15,703 nucleotides of DNA, taken from the NCBI GenBank assembly GCA_043740085.1, contig JAYUCY010000127.1, positions 1 through 15,703 on the forward strand, in the 5' to 3' direction. Positions 6,612 to 13,188 of this stretch are shown here, piece by piece. The position numbers and the translations under genes are program-made. The first letter of the stretch is position 1; each line of letters starts with the position of its first letter. This stretch comes from UBA668 sp043740085 (lineage in GTDB: Bacteria > Actinomycetota > Acidimicrobiia > Acidimicrobiales > Ilumatobacteraceae). A model generated the notes under the pieces. That model saw only the letters and a program-made list of their open reading frames with translations. It was not told the DNA's origin and did not search any database.

Positions 6612-8636
6612 GTGTCATCTGCGGTCGCACCACCCGCATATCGGAAGCGGCGAGGCCCCAAGTGGGGCCTCGCCATCCCGGCGTTTCTTTGGTACACGCT
6701 GTTCTTCATCGTGCCAATTGCGGTCATTGTCGTGTACTCGTTCGGCACGAAGGACTCCACCAAATTGGTGCCAGTCGACCTGGCGCACCCAACGCTGGAC
6801 AACTACCGCGAGGTGTTCTCCGACCTGTTCTTCACCGTCTTCCGGGCCACGCTAGAAATCGCGATCACGGCCACGCTGTTGTGTTTGGTCATCGGCTTTC
6901 CGATCGCGTACTTCATTGCGTTCAAGGTCGGCGAGAAATGGCGTGCCCTGCTGCTGGCACTGGTCATCATTCCCAGTTTCACCAGCTTCCTGATTCGCAC
7001 GCTGGCGTGGAAGATTCCGCTGTCGGCCAACGGCGAGCTCTCCACGTGGCTACAGCACATCGGCTGGCTCGATGGCCCGTTCGACATTCTTGGTTCGCGC
7101 ACGGCGGTCTTCATCGCCATCGTCTACAACTACATCGGTTTCATGGTGCTGCCGCTGTTCGTTGCGCTGGACCGTATCGACCCCGCATTGCGCGAGGCTT
7201 CGAAGGACCTTGGTGCCAACCGATCGTCCACGTTTGCGTCGGTGACGATGCCGCTGTCGGGACCGGGCATTGCTGCCGGCGTGGTGCTGACGTTCATTCC
7301 GATGTGTGGCGACTACGTCACTGGCACCATCCTTGGTGGCGTCAAGGGGTTGATGGTTGGCACGCTGATCGACAGTCAGTTCAAGGGCGCACAGAACTGG
7401 CCGCAAGGCTCGGCGATGGCGGTCTTGATGATCGTGATGGTGCTGCTCGCGCTGGCCGTCATGGCCGGGCTGTTCTACGGGGTGCGCGCACTGCTGCGAA
7501 TCTGTCGTCCGCTCGTCGATTCGTATCGTGCCCGACCGCGCAAGGCTCCCACGGCTCCCAGGTTCCCCGAGTTGCTGCGTCCGGTGCTGATGATCTGGGC
7601 AGTGCTCATTCTGGCCTTCCTGTTCATTCCGATCCTGCTGGTCATCCGCCACTCGTTCAACAGCGGCTCCGCATTCGAGATCTGGGGTGGGCAGTACAGC
7701 AAGGTGTGGTGGGGCGGCGCGCCAGGTCGAACCGCGTCTGGTCGCGCAAAGGTGGGTCTCTTCGACTTTGGTGAAGCGGGGCCGATGCTGGTTCGCTTCG
7801 CCGTGATCATCGCAATCGGTGTGCTGCTGCCGCGGATTGTCTCCAAGGTGCGCGGCCGTCCGGTGCGCGCCCTCAGCCGTTGGTCGGGTCCGGCCGCGTT
7901 CGGCATCGCCATCGTGGTCAACGGGCTGATGACCGATTGGTACAGCAGCATCTTCCAGAATGCTGGCGTCGGCGACGCCTTGCGTGGGTCGTTTCTTGCC
8001 GCCTTCGGCGCCACCATCATTGCCGTGCTCCTTGGTGGGCTCAGCGGCGTTGCACTTGCTCGTCACCCCGGCAAGTGGGCCAGCGTTTTCATGGCGATTG
8101 TGTTCCTCATCCTGGTGACGCCGGAGATCATGGACGCCATCGCACTGGCTGGTTGGATGCAACGCATTGGTGGGCCCTTCAACAGCGACTTCGGGCCGGT
8201 TCCGTACGGCATGATCCGCCTGTGGGTTGGCCAGTCGCTGTATGCCAGTGCAGTCGTGACGCTGATTGTGCGGGCCCGGCTGGCTGGCTTGGATTCTGCG
8301 CTGGAAGAGGCGGCGGGCGATCTCGGTGCGCCGCCGGGGCGTGCGTTCCGCCAGATCACGCTGCCGCTCATCAGCTCGGCGCTCATCGCCGGTGGTCTGC
8401 TGTCGTTCACGCTGTGCCTGGACAACACGATCATTTCCTCGCTCATTAGCGGCGCCTCGTCCACGTTCCCGGTGGCACTTATCAGTGCCACCAAGAGCCA
8501 GATCGCTCCGTTCTGGGGCGTCGGCGCCGTGGTGCTGTTCGTGATGACGATGGGCCTGCTGGGTTTCCTTGCATCGGTGCTGAAGAAGTCGGGCGATTCG
8601 TCGTCACAGATCGCCGCCACACTCGGTGGCGGCTGA
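6612..8636 (+). CDS. Fused polyamine ABC transporter permease (PotB-PotC)
   Basis: At 674 residues this is about twice the length of one permease and carries two complete permease halves. Half one (about 15-295) starts with a PotB-like LAIPAFLWYTLFFIVPIAV and has the coupling EAA loop EASKDLGAN...MPL (195-215). Half two starts near 322 and has EAAGDLGAP...LPL (566-586). Both loops contact the ATPase in this family, so a single chain would replace the usual PotB/PotC heterodimer. In half two about 80 extra residues (roughly 357-437) come between the first membrane helix and the block TDWYSSIFQNAGVGDAL. They include two additional hydrophobic segments (about 391-410 and 425-440). No frameshift or internal stop is seen. 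The GTG start lacks a good ribosome binding site, which suggests coupling to potD. Confidence 0.92.
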   Translation: MSSAVAPPAYRKRRGPKWGLAIPAFLWYTLFFIVPIAVIVVYSFGTKDSTKLVPVDLAHPTLDNYREVFSDLFFTVFRATLEIAITATLLCLVIGFPIAYFIAFKVGEKWRALLLALVIIPSFTSFLIRTLAWKIPLSANGELSTWLQHIGWLDGPFDILGSRTAVFIAIVYNYIGFMVLPLFVALDRIDPALREASKDLGANRSSTFASVTMPLSGPGIAAGVVLTFIPMCGDYVTGTILGGVKGLMVGTLIDSQFKGAQNWPQGSAMAVLMIVMVLLALAVMAGLFYGVRALLRICRPLVDSYRARPRKAPTAPRFPELLRPVLMIWAVLILAFLFIPILLVIRHSFNSGSAFEIWGGQYSKVWWGGAPGRTASGRAKVGLFDFGEAGPMLVRFAVIIAIGVLLPRIVSKVRGRPVRALSRWSGPAAFGIAIVVNGLMTDWYSSIFQNAGVGDALRGSFLAAFGATIIAVLLGGLSGVALARHPGKWASVFMAIVFLILVTPEIMDAIALAGWMQRIGGPFNSDFGPVPYGMIRLWVGQSLYASAVVTLIVRARLAGLDSALEEAAGDLGAPPGRAFRQITLPLISSALIAGGLLSFTLCLDNTIISSLISGASSTFPVALISATKSQIAPFWGVGAVVLFVMTMGLLGFLASVLKKSGDSSSQIAATLGGG

Positions 8637-8645
8637 CACTTCCTC

Positions 8646-9965
8646 GTGCGAGTCGTTGTTGTCGGTGCTGGCCTGGCTGGTCTGCGCGCCACGGAGGTAC
8701 TGCAGGCGGCTGGCTGCGATGTCACCTTGATCGAGGGCGGTCATCGGCCCGGCGGCCGGGTGCGCTCGGTGCGGGCGCAGTTCGTTGGCGGGCAAGTTGT
8801 CGAGAGCGGCGCCGAGTGGATCGACTCGATTCATGTTCGGCTACTCGACAAGCTGGATCGTTTCGGTATCCAGCAGCTGGGAGCTGGCGAGCAGTGGACC
8901 ACTATTCGGCGCTGGATTCATCGCAACGGCGAACTGCTGGGGCCCGAGCAGGTGCGCGCTACCGAACCCGGTGTGTGCGACGAACTCGACGAATTCGACC
9001 GCGTCGTGGAGGCCGCGGCGTACGGCATCACCGACCCTTCTCGTCCCTGGCTGCACCCTGATGCAGCGGCGTTGGATGCGCAGTCGCTAGCCGACGTTGC
9101 GGAGCAAGCGCAGCTTGGCGAGCTGGCAGGACTGTTCAAATTGCGCGACTCACAGGGCGAGTTTGCCGAGGAGCCGGTGCGCGTGTCGTTGTTGTTCGTG
9201 GCGCAGCAGCGGGCGTATCACGCACTGCACAGCGCAGGCATCACCGTGAAGTCGCATCGGGTGGCGGGTGGCTTCAGCGCCGTGGCCGAGGGCATGGCGG
9301 CAGCGCTGGGCGACGTGTTGACCTTCGGCGAGCATCTCGTTGGTATCGAGCAGGATGCTGACGGAGTGGTGGTGTCCACCGACCGACGCACGCTGCGCGC
9401 CGACCATGTAGTGGTGGCATGTTCGCTGATACCGCTGCGCCAGGTTGCCTTTCACACCGCCCCGCCGCCGGCGCTTCGCGCGGCTATCGACGAGCTGGGC
9501 TACGGCACCGTCACCAAGACTGCGGTGCAGTGGCCAGAGCGCGCGTGGCCGGCGGGCTACGCGACGACCTCTGGCAAGGCGCAGCGGGTGTACGAGCCGA
9601 CGATCGACCAAGCCGGTGTGCCGGGCGTGCTGATGGCGTATTGCGGGGGCGATGGTGGTCGCGAGTGGGCCCGGCTGCCCGAGGCTGAACGCATTGCGTT
9701 GGCCGCCACCGAGATGACGGCCATGCACCATCTCACGGATGCGCCGCTGGCCGGTTTCTCGCGGGCGTGGAGCAACGAACCTCGCTTCGGCGGTTCGTAC
9801 GCGGTGTACCACCCAGGCCAGGTGACGGCGCATTGGCAGGTGCTGCGCGAGCCATGGGGCAGGGTGCATCTGGCTGGCGAACACGTCGCTGACTGCACCG
9901 GTTACATGGAGGGTGCGCTGGAGAGCGGAGAAACTGTCGCTGCCCGAATTGTGGCCGCCGGATAG
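8646..9965 (+). CDS. FAD-dependent amine oxidase (flavin monoamine oxidase family)
   Basis: This 439-residue flavoprotein opens with the dinucleotide fold VVVGAGLAGL (GxGxxG at 7-12), acidic E30 at the end of strand two and the GGR motif (36-38). It ends with the FAD-contacting block GRVHLAGEH and TGYMEGALESGETVA (405-431). This is the monoamine oxidase/putrescine oxidase superfamily, which oxidises amines to aldehydes with release of ammonia and hydrogen peroxide. Position 9 bp after a polyamine transporter permease supports putrescine or another polyamine as substrate. Its product would be the substrate of the aldehyde dehydrogenase at 1954-3381. No signal peptide is seen, so it is cytoplasmic. 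Substrate identity is inferred from context, not from active-site residues. Confidence 0.9.
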   Translation: MRVVVVGAGLAGLRATEVLQAAGCDVTLIEGGHRPGGRVRSVRAQFVGGQVVESGAEWIDSIHVRLLDKLDRFGIQQLGAGEQWTTIRRWIHRNGELLGPEQVRATEPGVCDELDEFDRVVEAAAYGITDPSRPWLHPDAAALDAQSLADVAEQAQLGELAGLFKLRDSQGEFAEEPVRVSLLFVAQQRAYHALHSAGITVKSHRVAGGFSAVAEGMAAALGDVLTFGEHLVGIEQDADGVVVSTDRRTLRADHVVVACSLIPLRQVAFHTAPPPALRAAIDELGYGTVTKTAVQWPERAWPAGYATTSGKAQRVYEPTIDQAGVPGVLMAYCGGDGGREWARLPEAERIALAATEMTAMHHLTDAPLAGFSRAWSNEPRFGGSYAVYHPGQVTAHWQVLREPWGRVHLAGEHVADCTGYMEGALESGETVAARIVAAG

Positions 9966-9993
9966 CCTTTCCTCACCATGTCAGGTCACCACC

Positions 9994-10917
9994 ATGTCAA
10001 GTAGTTCTGCGCCTCGCATTGCATTGGCGCCCGAGGGCGCACCCACATGGATGGCCGATGCCATCACGGCAGGTGGCGGCCAGCTGGTGCCCTTGGTCGA
10101 GGCAGAGGCGCTGGTGTGGGGCGCGCCGCGCGACCCGGAAGCGCTACGTCACGCCCTACACGACGTGCCGAACTTGGCGTGGGTGCAGTTGCCGTTCGCG
10201 GGTATCGAGACCTTTGTCGACCTGGTTGATGACGAGCGCGTGTGGACGTGTGGCAAAGGTGTCTACGCGGAACCGGTCGCGGAGATGGCGCTCACACTTG
10301 CCCTCGCTGGTCTGCGCCACCTGGGAACGTACGTGCGGGCGACTCAATGGCAGCGCCCTCACGGCCGCAATCTGATTGGCGCCAACGTCACCATCCTCGG
10401 CGGCGGTGGCATTACCGAGCATCTGCTGCGGCTACTCGCCCCGTTCGACTGCCACGTGACGGTGGTGCGCAATCGCGTCGCCGACATGAAGGGCGCGGAC
10501 GATGTGTTGGAACCCGATCGCTACGTCGACGCGCTGGCCGGCGCCGACGTGGTGTTTCTCGCATTGGCCCTCACGCCTGAAACCGAAGGAATGATCTCGC
10601 GTTCAGAGCTGGAGCAGATGTCGCCGCATGCCTGGATTGTCAACGTTTCCCGCGGCCGACACCTCGTCACCGACGATCTGGTGTGGGCTTTGCAGAACGG
10701 CATCATTGGCGGCGCTGCGTTGGACGTCACCGACCCCGAGCCGCTGCCAGCGGACCATCCGCTGTGGTCGTTGCCCAACTGCATCATCACCCCGCACGTC
10801 GGCAACACGCCCGAGATGGCAATCCCGTTGCTGTCCGAGCGGATCACCACCAACGTCCGCCGTTTCGCTGCCGGCGAGCCGCTGGTCGGGCCAATCCACT
10901 TCGAGCTCGGGTACTGA
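9994..10917 (+). CDS. D-2-hydroxyacid dehydrogenase family protein
   Basis: The protein is 307 residues from the ATG at 9994, which has AGGT a few bases upstream; the frame opens earlier but only inside the amine oxidase. It has the NAD(P)-binding domain of the D-isomer-specific 2-hydroxyacid dehydrogenases and the catalytic trio R220 (NVSRGRH), E249 (DPEPLP) and H268 (TPHVG). The nucleotide loop is GGGGIT (136-141), lacking the usual final Gly/Ala. Strand two ends VVRNR, with no Asp, which by family rules points to NADPH rather than NADH. Members reduce 2-keto acids such as glyoxylate or hydroxypyruvate. Its role beside polyamine genes is unclear. It starts 28 bp after the amine oxidase stop. 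Confidence 0.87.
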   Translation: MSSSSAPRIALAPEGAPTWMADAITAGGGQLVPLVEAEALVWGAPRDPEALRHALHDVPNLAWVQLPFAGIETFVDLVDDERVWTCGKGVYAEPVAEMALTLALAGLRHLGTYVRATQWQRPHGRNLIGANVTILGGGGITEHLLRLLAPFDCHVTVVRNRVADMKGADDVLEPDRYVDALAGADVVFLALALTPETEGMISRSELEQMSPHAWIVNVSRGRHLVTDDLVWALQNGIIGGAALDVTDPEPLPADHPLWSLPNCIITPHVGNTPEMAIPLLSERITTNVRRFAAGEPLVGPIHFELGY

Positions 10918-10922
10918 GCCCG

Positions 10923-11225
10923 ATGCGCGTCGGCGAGTCGCCGCCCGCCGCTGCCCGCAAGGTGATGAACGCGTTCGTCGTCGATGGTCGGTTGCAATCG
11001 ATTCCGTCGTCACCGGCCAAGCGCCGGGTGATTTTGGAGTGGTTGACGCAACTGTTCGAGCCTGGCCGCCATTACAGCGAGGCAATGGTCAATCTCACGA
11101 TTGGCCAGTGTCATGCCGACACGGCTGTATTGTGGCGCTACTTGGTTGATGAATGCTTCCTTGATCGTGAAGCGGGCGTCTACTGGCGTAGCGGCGGCAG
11201 CATCGCAAACGAATCGTCGAGCTGA
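10923..11225 (+). CDS. DUF2087 domain-containing protein
   Basis: This small protein has 100 residues and starts 5 bp after the dehydrogenase stop. The core (about 30-92) reads KRRVILEWLTQLFEPGRHYS, then NLTIGQCHADTAVLWRYLVDE and GVYWRSGG. This is the DUF2087 pattern: a winged-helix-like domain found alone or attached to regulators and often described as a possible RNA- or DNA-binding module. The function is not established. It overlaps the next frame by four bases, so the two are probably translated together. An ATG at 10923 is the sensible start because upstream in-frame sequence belongs to the dehydrogenase antisense frames. Confidence 0.8.
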   Translation: MRVGESPPAAARKVMNAFVVDGRLQSIPSSPAKRRVILEWLTQLFEPGRHYSEAMVNLTIGQCHADTAVLWRYLVDECFLDREAGVYWRSGGSIANESSS

Positions 11226-11836
11226 TCATCGCGCCGAACGACACCCACTACGACACGCACTACGACACGCTTGGTGTTGTCCGCAACGCGTCCTTCGCCG
11301 AGATTCGTGCCGCATACCGTCGGGCTGCCCGTGCCAACCATCCCGACACGCACGGTGAGGCGAGTGCCGTTCGTATGGCGGCAATCAACGAGGCCTGGCG
11401 GGTAGTTGGTGATCCGCAGCGGCGACGGGTGTACGACCTGTCACTGGCACGCCCCGCTGCACCCTGGGCTGCCAGGGAAAGTGATCCGATAGCGCCGGAG
11501 TTCATCGAGCCGCGTCGCAATCCGCTCGCTCGTTATCAAGACCCGCCGCGGTTTCCATGGCGGCTGATGGCCTGGTTGGCGGCGGGCGGTATCGCGCTGG
11601 TGATGTTGGGTGTGCTGACCGCCGGCGACCCGGTGTCACCGAAGGTGGACAACGTGCTCAATCCGGGCGACTGCGTGATCATCGAAGCCAATGGTGATGC
11701 TGCCGAGCGTCTCTGCACCGACCCGCATGATGCGACGGTGGAGGTGCTGCTGACATTGAATGAGCGCTGCCCGGAGGGCACCGAACCGCACCGTGATCGT
11801 CAGGGCTTAGGCACAGCCTGCCTGCTGGTCGATTGA
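11222..11836 (+). CDS. J-domain protein with single membrane anchor
   Basis: About 204 residues. The N-terminus is a DnaJ J-domain: HYDTLGVVRNASFAEIRAAY, then the HPD tripeptide and INEAWRVVGDPQRRRVYDL. The HPD motif stimulates DnaK ATPase activity. A linker leads to one membrane helix (about 115-135, WLAAGGIALVMLGVLTAG) and a short outer domain with cysteines (GDCVII, LCTDPHD, RCPEGTEP, TACLLVD). The J-domain is therefore cytoplasmic and the tail outside (inference). The start is unusual: the frame has no ATG or GTG before 11375, which lies inside the J-domain. The best candidate is a CTG at 11222 forming a CTGA overlap with the DUF2087 stop. A frameshift joining the two genes, or a sequence error, are alternatives. 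A start at 11375 would lose HPD. Confidence 0.8.
   Translation: MIIAPNDTHYDTHYDTLGVVRNASFAEIRAAYRRAARANHPDTHGEASAVRMAAINEAWRVVGDPQRRRVYDLSLARPAAPWAARESDPIAPEFIEPRRNPLARYQDPPRFPWRLMAWLAAGGIALVMLGVLTAGDPVSPKVDNVLNPGDCVIIEANGDAAERLCTDPHDATVEVLLTLNERCPEGTEPHRDRQGLGTACLLVD
11246..11269 (+). repeat. Tandem 12-bp duplication in the J-domain gene
   Basis: CACTACGACACG occurs twice in a row without mismatch. It encodes HYDT-HYDT, where the family normally has one copy at the J-domain start. It looks like a recent in-frame slippage event close to the unclear start codon. Confidence 0.8.
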
Positions 11837-11846
11837 CTGCTGGTCG

Positions 11847-11914
11847 CCTTCTCCGCCCATGGGCGAGTAAACATGACGAAACGGGCGCCATTACCCGCCC
11901 ATGGGCGGAGAAGG
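11847..11914. terminator. Large near-perfect inverted repeat after the operon
   Basis: Two 24-bp arms (11847-11870 and 11891-11914) are complementary except for one A/C mismatch, around a 20-base loop. The outer 19 bp are perfect. Each arm also contains the 12-bp palindrome CGCCCATGGGCG, so each can fold alone. It begins 10 bp after the J-domain gene stop. A transcript end for the long operon is the simplest role, but there is no T-run on either side. A mobile or REP-like palindromic element is an alternative. Confidence 0.65.
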
Positions 11915-11935
11915 TGCCGTGTCAATGAGCGGTTC

Positions 11936-11951
11936 CCGCCGCTTTCGGCGG
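11936..11951. repeat. Small GC hairpin before tRNA promoter
   Basis: CCGCCG-CTTT-CGGCGG is a perfect 6-bp stem with a 4-base loop, followed by TTGT. It lies directly upstream of the tRNA promoter and may contribute to termination of the preceding operon. Confidence 0.4.
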
Positions 11952-11979
11952 TTGTCAGCGAGAGGTTGGCTGCTAGCCT
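11952..11979 (+). promoter_or_regulatory. Putative promoter of tRNA-Val
   Basis: TTGTCA (11952-11957) and TAGCCT (11974-11979) are separated by 16 bp. The -35 matches consensus at five of six positions and the -10 keeps the TA...T pattern. This places transcription start about 8 bases before the mature tRNA 5' end. Confidence 0.5.
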
Positions 11980-11993
11980 TGCCGTGCCATTGA

Positions 11994-12067
11994 GGGCGAT
12001 TAGCTCAGTCGGCTAGAGCGCTACGTTCACACCGTAGAGGTCATGGGTTCGAGCCCCGTATCGCCCA
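11994..12067 (+). tRNA. tRNA-Val (anticodon CAC)
   Basis: A complete cloverleaf of 74 nt can be drawn. The acceptor GGGCGAT pairs with ATCGCCC (12060-12066) and the discriminator is A12067. The D-arm is GCTC...GAGC, the anticodon stem CTACG/CGTAG around loop TTCACAC, and the T-arm ATGGG-TTCGAGC-CCCGT with one wobble pair. The anticodon CAC (12028-12030) reads the valine codon GUG. The 3' CCA is not encoded, as is common in actinobacteria. Confidence 0.96.
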
Positions 12068-12071
12068 CTCG

Positions 12072-12092
12072 TTGTTGTCGATTCCACAACAA
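12072..12092 (+). terminator. Possible tRNA 3' hairpin
   Basis: TTGTTGT (12072-12078) and ACAACAA (12086-12092) form a 7-bp stem with a 7-base loop, extendable by a G-T pair, five bases after the tRNA end. The stem is AT-rich and has no T-run after it, so processing or termination here is only possible. Confidence 0.3.
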
Positions 12093-12157
12093 TTCGACAT
12101 GTTCGCCCTGGTCAGGGGCAGGGTTTGAAAGAGGATGCGAAGGTTTCCTCTGTACCC

Positions 12158-12190
12158 GACGAGAGCCAGCGCGTAACGCGCGAAGTCGTC
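12158..12190. repeat. Compound imperfect hairpin next to the transposase remnant
   Basis: GCGCG-TAA-CGCGC (12169-12181) is flanked by outer arms GACGA (12158-12162) and TCGTC (12186-12190), giving a hairpin with an internal loop. It could be a remnant of a mobile-element end or chance in GC-rich DNA. Confidence 0.25.
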
Positions 12191-12193
12191 TCG

Positions 12194-12313
12194 TCGCGGC
12201 CGATGGCAACCCAACGGATGCTCGTCGACAACTACGGGCAGTCGCGGCTTGATCGCCGCCCAGATAACCGTGACAACACGCGGATGAAGTGCGAGCATGA
12301 GAGTGGTCTCCAC
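12194..12313 (-). pseudogene. Transposase N-terminal remnant (IS5-like)
   Basis: On the minus strand about 40 residues read VIWAAIKPRLPVVVDEHPLG and then CHRPR. This closely resembles the N-terminal region of IS5-type transposases, where HPLGCHRPR is a recurring block. After HRPR (near 12194) the similarity stops, and the frame runs through into the tRNA region without the expected continuation. No DDE catalytic region, full terminal repeat or target duplication was found. I read it as a scrap of an insertion sequence beside tRNA-Val. Recognition is from memory of the family, so confidence is moderate. The surrounding minus-strand frames that cross the tRNA are artefacts. Confidence 0.4.
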
Positions 12314-12552
12314 TTGGTCGTAGCAATGGATCGCACCCTGAATGAAAACAGGGCCAACCCAACGACCGGTGGATGGTCAACTACCAGCTCCTATTGGCGC
12401 GCGCTCTTAAGGCATTGGGGCTAATCTCTACTAGCGCGGTGTGACCTCGGCTGTCAGGATGAGATGGTGACCAGTTGTCGGGCGGTGGATGCCGTGCTCT
12501 TGGATGTCGACGGGGAGCCCGCTGACGTGCCACGTCATAGGGTGCGCGGATT
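12314..12552. other. Non-coding stretch between transposase remnant and lipoprotein
   Basis: No convincing gene is seen in these 239 bases. Base composition is less GC-rich than the flanks around 12320-12440. A short minus-strand frame ending near 12431 has no recognisable motif. The promoter for the lipoprotein/peptidase pair should lie here, but I could not identify it. Confidence 0.4.
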
Positions 12553-13188
12553 GTGAGGCGTTCGCTTCTCCGATGTCTTCCGTGCTCCTTGTCGATGCTC
12601 CTCGTCGTCGCGCTCGGTGCATGCAGTGAGGACAACAGAGGCGGCGCAGGCGGGCCGCCTGTGAGCGAGGCGGTCACCGCCTTCGACCCGGGGGTGAACA
12701 CGATCAACCGCAGTTTCGCGGTACTCAACGCCCAGGCCCGCACGCATCGCGACGAACTCCGCACTGCGGCGTTGGCGCACCTGCATGATCGCGACGCAAA
12801 CCTGCACTACGCCGCGGTATATGCGCTGGAACTCACCGCTGAGCCGGGCAAGGGCAGTGCCGAGCTGGAGCAGATGCTCGGCGCAGCCAGTGCCACCGAC
12901 CGGATGCTCGCCGCTGGTTCGCTGATCTCCATGGGCGACAAGACCGCGATCCCGGTGTTGATCGCCGCGCTGAGCTCCAGTGCCCCGTTGGCCTATCAAG
13001 ACCCTGAACAGTCCGCCTTCGAGTTCGCACAAGCTGAACTCGGCTACTACACCAGCCAGGACTTCGGCCTCAAAGCCGCGACAGGGCTGGCCGCAGTATC
13101 GGCAACCCAGCCCGCCTGGCAGAAGTGGTGGGCCACCCGAGGATCGGCGTTGCGCTTCGACTCCACCACGAGGAAGTACACGCCGTGA
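12553..13188 (+). CDS. HEAT-repeat-like lipoprotein
   Basis: 211 residues with a lipoprotein signal: basic MRRSLLR, a hydrophobic stretch, then lipobox LGAC with C24 as the lipidated residue. After a Gly-rich linker comes a helical, alanine- and leucine-rich region (about 65-185) with repeated units such as ALAHLHDRDANLHYAAVYAL and MLAAGSLISMGDKTAIPVLI. These resemble HEAT/PBS-lyase-type repeats used for protein binding. The C-terminal WQKWWATRGSALRFDSTTRKY recurs at the end of HEAT-like secreted proteins as far as I recall. The GTG start at 12553 has only a weak upstream site. Its stop overlaps the GTG start of the metallopeptidase (GTGA), so the two are very probably co-translated. Function is unknown; a surface scaffold for the partner peptidase is inference. 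Confidence 0.75.
   Translation: MRRSLLRCLPCSLSMLLVVALGACSEDNRGGAGGPPVSEAVTAFDPGVNTINRSFAVLNAQARTHRDELRTAALAHLHDRDANLHYAAVYALELTAEPGKGSAELEQMLGAASATDRMLAAGSLISMGDKTAIPVLIAALSSSAPLAYQDPEQSAFEFAQAELGYYTSQDFGLKAATGLAAVSATQPAWQKWWATRGSALRFDSTTRKYTP

Noticed and set aside
6509..7774. 421-codon plus-strand frame overlapping the permease
   Set aside because: It is the +1 shadow of the permease; the chosen frame has membrane helices and EAA loops.
7050..8162. 370-codon minus-strand frame over the permease
   Set aside because: Composition dominated by His, Asp and Arg, no motif, antisense to a conserved gene.
12027..12380. Minus-strand frame ending in GDTGLEPMTSTV and a sister frame ending in AIRGSNP
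   Set aside because: These endings are translations of the antisense of the tRNA-Val gene, a well-known annotation artefact; only the 40-residue transposase-like part is kept.
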